A stretch of DNA of 14,537 nt, taken from positions 1 to 14,537 of the forward strand of contig JAVBYA010000110.1 in NCBI GenBank assembly GCA_030824295.1, read 5' to 3'. The number at the start of each line of letters is the position of its first letter. The first letter of the stretch is position 1. Shown here in pieces: positions 12,092 through 14,537 of the stretch. This stretch comes from Bacteroidota bacterium (GTDB lineage Bacteria > Bacteroidota > Ignavibacteria > UBA10030 > UBA8401). The notes beneath the pieces were generated by a model. The model had not been told where the DNA came from. It ran no database searches and saw only the letters and a list, made by a program, of their open reading frames with translations. The position numbers and the translations under genes are program-made.

Positions 12092-14028
12092 AGAGCATCA
12101 TGAGATTTCGACTGTCACTCCTGCTGTTTCTGCTCTGCTCACCATTGCTGTTCGGCAGCGGCACCCCCTTCTCGCGCGGCGTGAACCTCACCACATGGTT
12201 CGAAGCGCCGAATGCGCGGCAGATCCAGTTCACCAAATACACCAGGCGGGACTTCCAGAACATCAAACTGCTGGGAGCCGATGTCATCCGCCTGCCGATC
12301 AACATGCACGGCATGACCTCCGGCGCTCCGGCGCATACCATCGACCCGCTCCTTTTCGTCATGCTCGATCCGGTGGTCGATTGGGCGGAGGAATTGGGAC
12401 TGCACCTGATCCTGGACAATCACAGCTTCGATCCGGCGGTGAACACCTCGCCGCAGATCTGGTCCACGCTGGTGCCGGTCTGGAAACAGATCGCGGCGCA
12501 CTATAAGGACCGTTCATCCCTCATCTATTATGAGGTGCTCAACGAACCGCACGGCATCGACGATCTCGTCTGGAACACCATCCAGCAGATGGTCATCGAC
12601 TCCATCCGCTCCGTCGATACGAAGCATACCATCATCATCGGTCCCGCCGGCTGGAACAGCTACAACAATCTCAACCAGATGCCTGCCTATGCGGATACGA
12701 ACCTGATCTACACCTTCCATTTCTACGACCCGTTCATCTTCACCCATCAGGGCGCAAGCTGGAGCAGTCCGTCGCTCGTTCCGCTCGCCGGAGTTCCGTT
12801 CCCGTACAATGCCGCGGCGATGCCGGCTGTTCCGCCGTCACTGGCGGGGACGTGGATACAGAACGATATCAACAATTATGCGGCGAACGGTACGGCGGCG
12901 AAGGTGCGGCAGACGCTGGACATTGCGGTGAATTTCATGAAGAACCGGAAGGTGAAACTCTTCTGCGGGGAGTTCGGCGTCTATAAACCGAACAGCAACA
13001 ACGATGACCGTGTGCGGTGGTATCAGGAAGTGCGGAGCTATCTGGAGCAGAACGGCATCGCCTGGACCAGCTGGGATTATCAGGGAGGATTTGGTCTCTT
13101 CAACTGGGGCACGAGCGAACTGTTCGATCATCACCTGAACGTTCCGCTGCTGGGAGCGCTCGGTTTCACCGTCCCGCCGCAGAGTCCGTTCGTCATCAAA
13201 CCGGATACAGCTGCTTTTGTGATCATGGATGATTTCATCGGCGCGGGGATCCTGGCTTCACACAGCGGAGGTGAGATCGATCCGTACAGCGGCGGACAGC
13301 AGCTTGGGAATTATTGTCTCCACTGGAAGAATGCCGCGCAGTATCAGCACCTCGGCTTCAACTTTGTACCGGATAAGGACCTCTCCCTGCTGAAGCTGCG
13401 GGGATACGAACTGGCGGTCCGGATGAAGACGACCGGCACTCCCGTCACGCTTGACCTTCGTTTTCTGGATACGAAGACCGGTCCTCTGGACCATCCGTGG
13501 CGGATGCGCACCACGGTCACCGTGCAGCCGACCGATGCAGATGCCGGATGGCTCACCTTCCGCGTTCCCCTTACCCAGTTCATCGAACATGGGGCGTGGG
13601 ACAGCATCTGGTATAATCCGGTCGGTGCGTTCGATTGGAAAGCGGTCGATCGCTTCGAGATCGTTGCAGAGCATGCAACCATGGCGGGAAAAGAGATCCT
13701 GCTCGACCTCGTCCGCATCATCAATACGCCTGTCGGCGTTGCACGCACCGGCGCCGGCATCCCGTCCGCCTTCGCGCTCGAACAAAATTATCCCAATCCG
13801 TTCAATCCCTCTACCACTATCGGTTTCCAAGTCCCGGTCACCGGTCACGTCCGCATCATGGTCTATGACCTGCTCGGCCGCCTCGTCGCCGCCCCGGTGG
13901 ATGGTATAGTTGCCGCAGGACATCACTCCGTTCCGTTCAACGCATCCTCCCTCGCTGCTGGAACCTATCTCTGCGTGATGCGCGCAGGTTCGTTCACCGC
14001 AACGATCAAGCTTTCACTTCTGAAGTGA
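12088..14028 (+). CDS. Secreted GH5-type glycoside hydrolase with T9SS sorting domain
   Basis: 646 residues. Signal peptide at about 1-24 (hydrophobic LSLLLFLLCSPLLFG). The GH5 (beta/alpha)8 domain covers about 25-365: Arg68 in VIRLP, NHSFD (His112), acid/base Glu153 in LNEPHG, FHFYDP (His211, Tyr213), nucleophile Glu295 in FCGEFG and Trp329 in TSWDYQGG. This fits endo-beta-1,4-glucanase or a related beta-glycanase. A beta-rich region at about 378-548 (FVIMDDF to ILLDLVRI) resembles a galactose-binding-like/CBM jelly-roll module. The last 85 residues are a type IX secretion signal: LEQNYPNPFNPSTTI, VYDLLGRLV, and a final AGTYLCVMRAG strand. The enzyme should thus be exported and released or attached at the cell surface. 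Exact glucan specificity is not readable. Confidence 0.94.
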   Translation: MKSIMRFRLSLLLFLLCSPLLFGSGTPFSRGVNLTTWFEAPNARQIQFTKYTRRDFQNIKLLGADVIRLPINMHGMTSGAPAHTIDPLLFVMLDPVVDWAEELGLHLILDNHSFDPAVNTSPQIWSTLVPVWKQIAAHYKDRSSLIYYEVLNEPHGIDDLVWNTIQQMVIDSIRSVDTKHTIIIGPAGWNSYNNLNQMPAYADTNLIYTFHFYDPFIFTHQGASWSSPSLVPLAGVPFPYNAAAMPAVPPSLAGTWIQNDINNYAANGTAAKVRQTLDIAVNFMKNRKVKLFCGEFGVYKPNSNNDDRVRWYQEVRSYLEQNGIAWTSWDYQGGFGLFNWGTSELFDHHLNVPLLGALGFTVPPQSPFVIKPDTAAFVIMDDFIGAGILASHSGGEIDPYSGGQQLGNYCLHWKNAAQYQHLGFNFVPDKDLSLLKLRGYELAVRMKTTGTPVTLDLRFLDTKTGPLDHPWRMRTTVTVQPTDADAGWLTFRVPLTQFIEHGAWDSIWYNPVGAFDWKAVDRFEIVAEHATMAGKEILLDLVRIINTPVGVARTGAGIPSAFALEQNYPNPFNPSTTIGFQVPVTGHVRIMVYDLLGRLVAAPVDGIVAAGHHSVPFNASSLAAGTYLCVMRAGSFTATIKLSLLK

Positions 14029-14034
14029 TCAGGA

Positions 14035-14082
14035 AACCTTGCGAAGGTTGAACATGTAATGCGTTGTAACCTTCGCAAGGTT
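14035..14082. repeat. REP-like hairpin made of two 15-bp palindromic units
   Basis: AACCTTGCGAAGGTT (14035-14049) and AACCTTCGCAAGGTT (14068-14082) are exact complements of each other, 18 nt apart. Each is also a 6-bp inverted repeat around a GCG/CGC core. It starts 6 bp after the cellulase stop. Without a T-run it is more like a REP element or mRNA 3'-end stabiliser than a classical terminator. Confidence 0.8.
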
Positions 14083-14113
14083 GGCCAAATGGTAGCAGCA
14101 CCCGTCTCTTCGC

Positions 14114-14133
14114 ACCAACTCTCCGGAGTCGGT
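14114..14133. repeat. 20-bp near-palindrome
   Basis: ACCAACTCTCCGGAGTCGGT pairs with itself except for one mismatch and one G-T. With the hairpin 31 bp upstream it forms a cluster of palindromes, as REP-type arrays do. Confidence 0.5.
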
Positions 14134-14174
14134 CAATATTTTATTTCGAGTCTTTATTGTTCCTTTTTATGTCT

Positions 14175-14423
14175 CGTACGCATCGACTTTGGTGGTTTGG
14201 AATTTGCAAGTTGATAGTTGTTAATTGCTCCATTGTTCTTTTTCCTCTTCTTCTTTGCGCCTTTGCGTGAATGCTCTTTAATGTTGTTTCTTGCGCGTCG
14301 ACCTTGGTGCATTCTTCATTGATCCTCTATCTTGTTTTGGTGCCTTTATGGTTCTTTTCGGTTTTTCTTGCGCATCGACCTTGGTAGTTTGGCATTTGTA
14401 ATTTGAAATTTGATAATTGCTCT
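14175..14423. repeat. Degenerate direct repeats with heptamer tails
   Basis: A core like GCATCGACCTTGGT occurs three times, with TCGAC at 14183, 14298 and 14375. Copies 1 and 3 continue into five heptamers each: GGTTTGG, AATTTGC, AAGTTGA, TAGTTGT, TAATTGC (14194-14228), and AGTTTGG, CATTTGT, AATTTGA, AATTTGA, TAATTGC (14386-14420). These copies are 192 bp apart. The middle copy lacks the tail. A CTTTGCGC/CTTTGCGT pair lies at 14253-14268. Confidence 0.7.
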
Positions 14424-14537
14424 TTCTGTAGTTTTTTGTGCGTTATTCGTTTCCCCCCATCGGTTCGAACCTCCTTACCGCGTTCAATCCCATCGGCTTC
14501 GGCGATTCCCCTTATCTATGTGCGTAGATTGGTATTG

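Larger units (their letters stand above)
14029..14537. other. Spacer without supportable gene
   Basis: No frame here has a start codon, coding-like composition and reasonable length on either strand. The DNA turns AT-rich after 14135 and contains two hairpin repeats (14035-14082, 14114-14133) and degenerate direct repeats (14175-14423). I found no tRNA, rRNA or CRISPR structure. The last 100 bases are of mixed composition and may lead to a feature beyond the window. Confidence 0.7.

Noticed and set aside
14175..14423. CRISPR array
   Set aside because: Repeats are degenerate, only three, unevenly spaced, and the supposed spacers are themselves repetitive; no cas gene is present.
14455..14490. 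tRNA T-arm (GGTTCGAACC)
   Set aside because: The flanking bases do not form a 5-bp T-stem, and no acceptor, anticodon or D-arm could be placed on either strand.

Overview
The window reads as a chromosome segment of a member of the Bacteroidota/Ignavibacteriota (FCB) lineage. The best taxonomic clue is the C-terminus of the cellulase at 12088-14028: the phrase NYPNPFNPSTTI followed by VYDLLGRLV is the type IX secretion sorting domain typical of that group, with Ignavibacteria-like genomes the closest match I recall. Coding DNA is moderately GC-rich. The spacers are AT-rich and made of repetitive words. This placement is inference, since no rRNA gene is present.

Region 1 (1-5986) is an arsenic-resistance island of two adjacent ArsR-controlled units on the + strand. 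Unit A is arsR (cut by the window edge), a 25-residue Cys-rich micro-ORF, arsM (As(III) methylation), arsC (thioredoxin-type arsenate reductase) and acr3 (arsenite efflux). Unit B starts at a perfect 15+2+15 palindrome (2810-2841) and holds a second arsR, a possible His-rich micro-ORF, an ArsP-type permease, two tandem small cytosolic thioredoxin-fold proteins, one exported thioredoxin-fold protein and a CcdA-like membrane electron carrier. Together they suggest arsenate reduction, efflux of As(III), methylation, export of trivalent methylarsenicals, and a private thiol-redox relay from cytosol to periplasm.

Region 2 (6063-7199) holds a lipoprotein amidase, a sigma-54-like promoter in front of a 70-residue hypothetical protein, and two tandem terminators. 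Region 3 (7268-9181) is typA/bipA, ending in a bidirectional terminator. Region 4 (9200-10787, minus strand) is a three-gene run of a YjjG-type HAD nucleotidase, a GNAT acetyltransferase and an NTF2/SnoaL-like protein, with a 30-bp repeat at the gene junctions. Region 5 (10937-14028, + strand) is a membrane-anchored AraC-type regulator whose stop codon overlaps the start of a secreted GH5 glycoside hydrolase. Region 6 (14029-14537) has no gene I can support; it holds hairpin repeats and degenerate direct repeats.

The signals least explained by known genes are (i) two metal-ligand-rich micro-ORFs in the arsenic island, (ii) a family of spacers built from non-identical 7-bp words kept in register, (iii) the 30-bp junction repeat of region 4, and (iv) divergent genes whose -10-like boxes lie 5 nt from their start codons.
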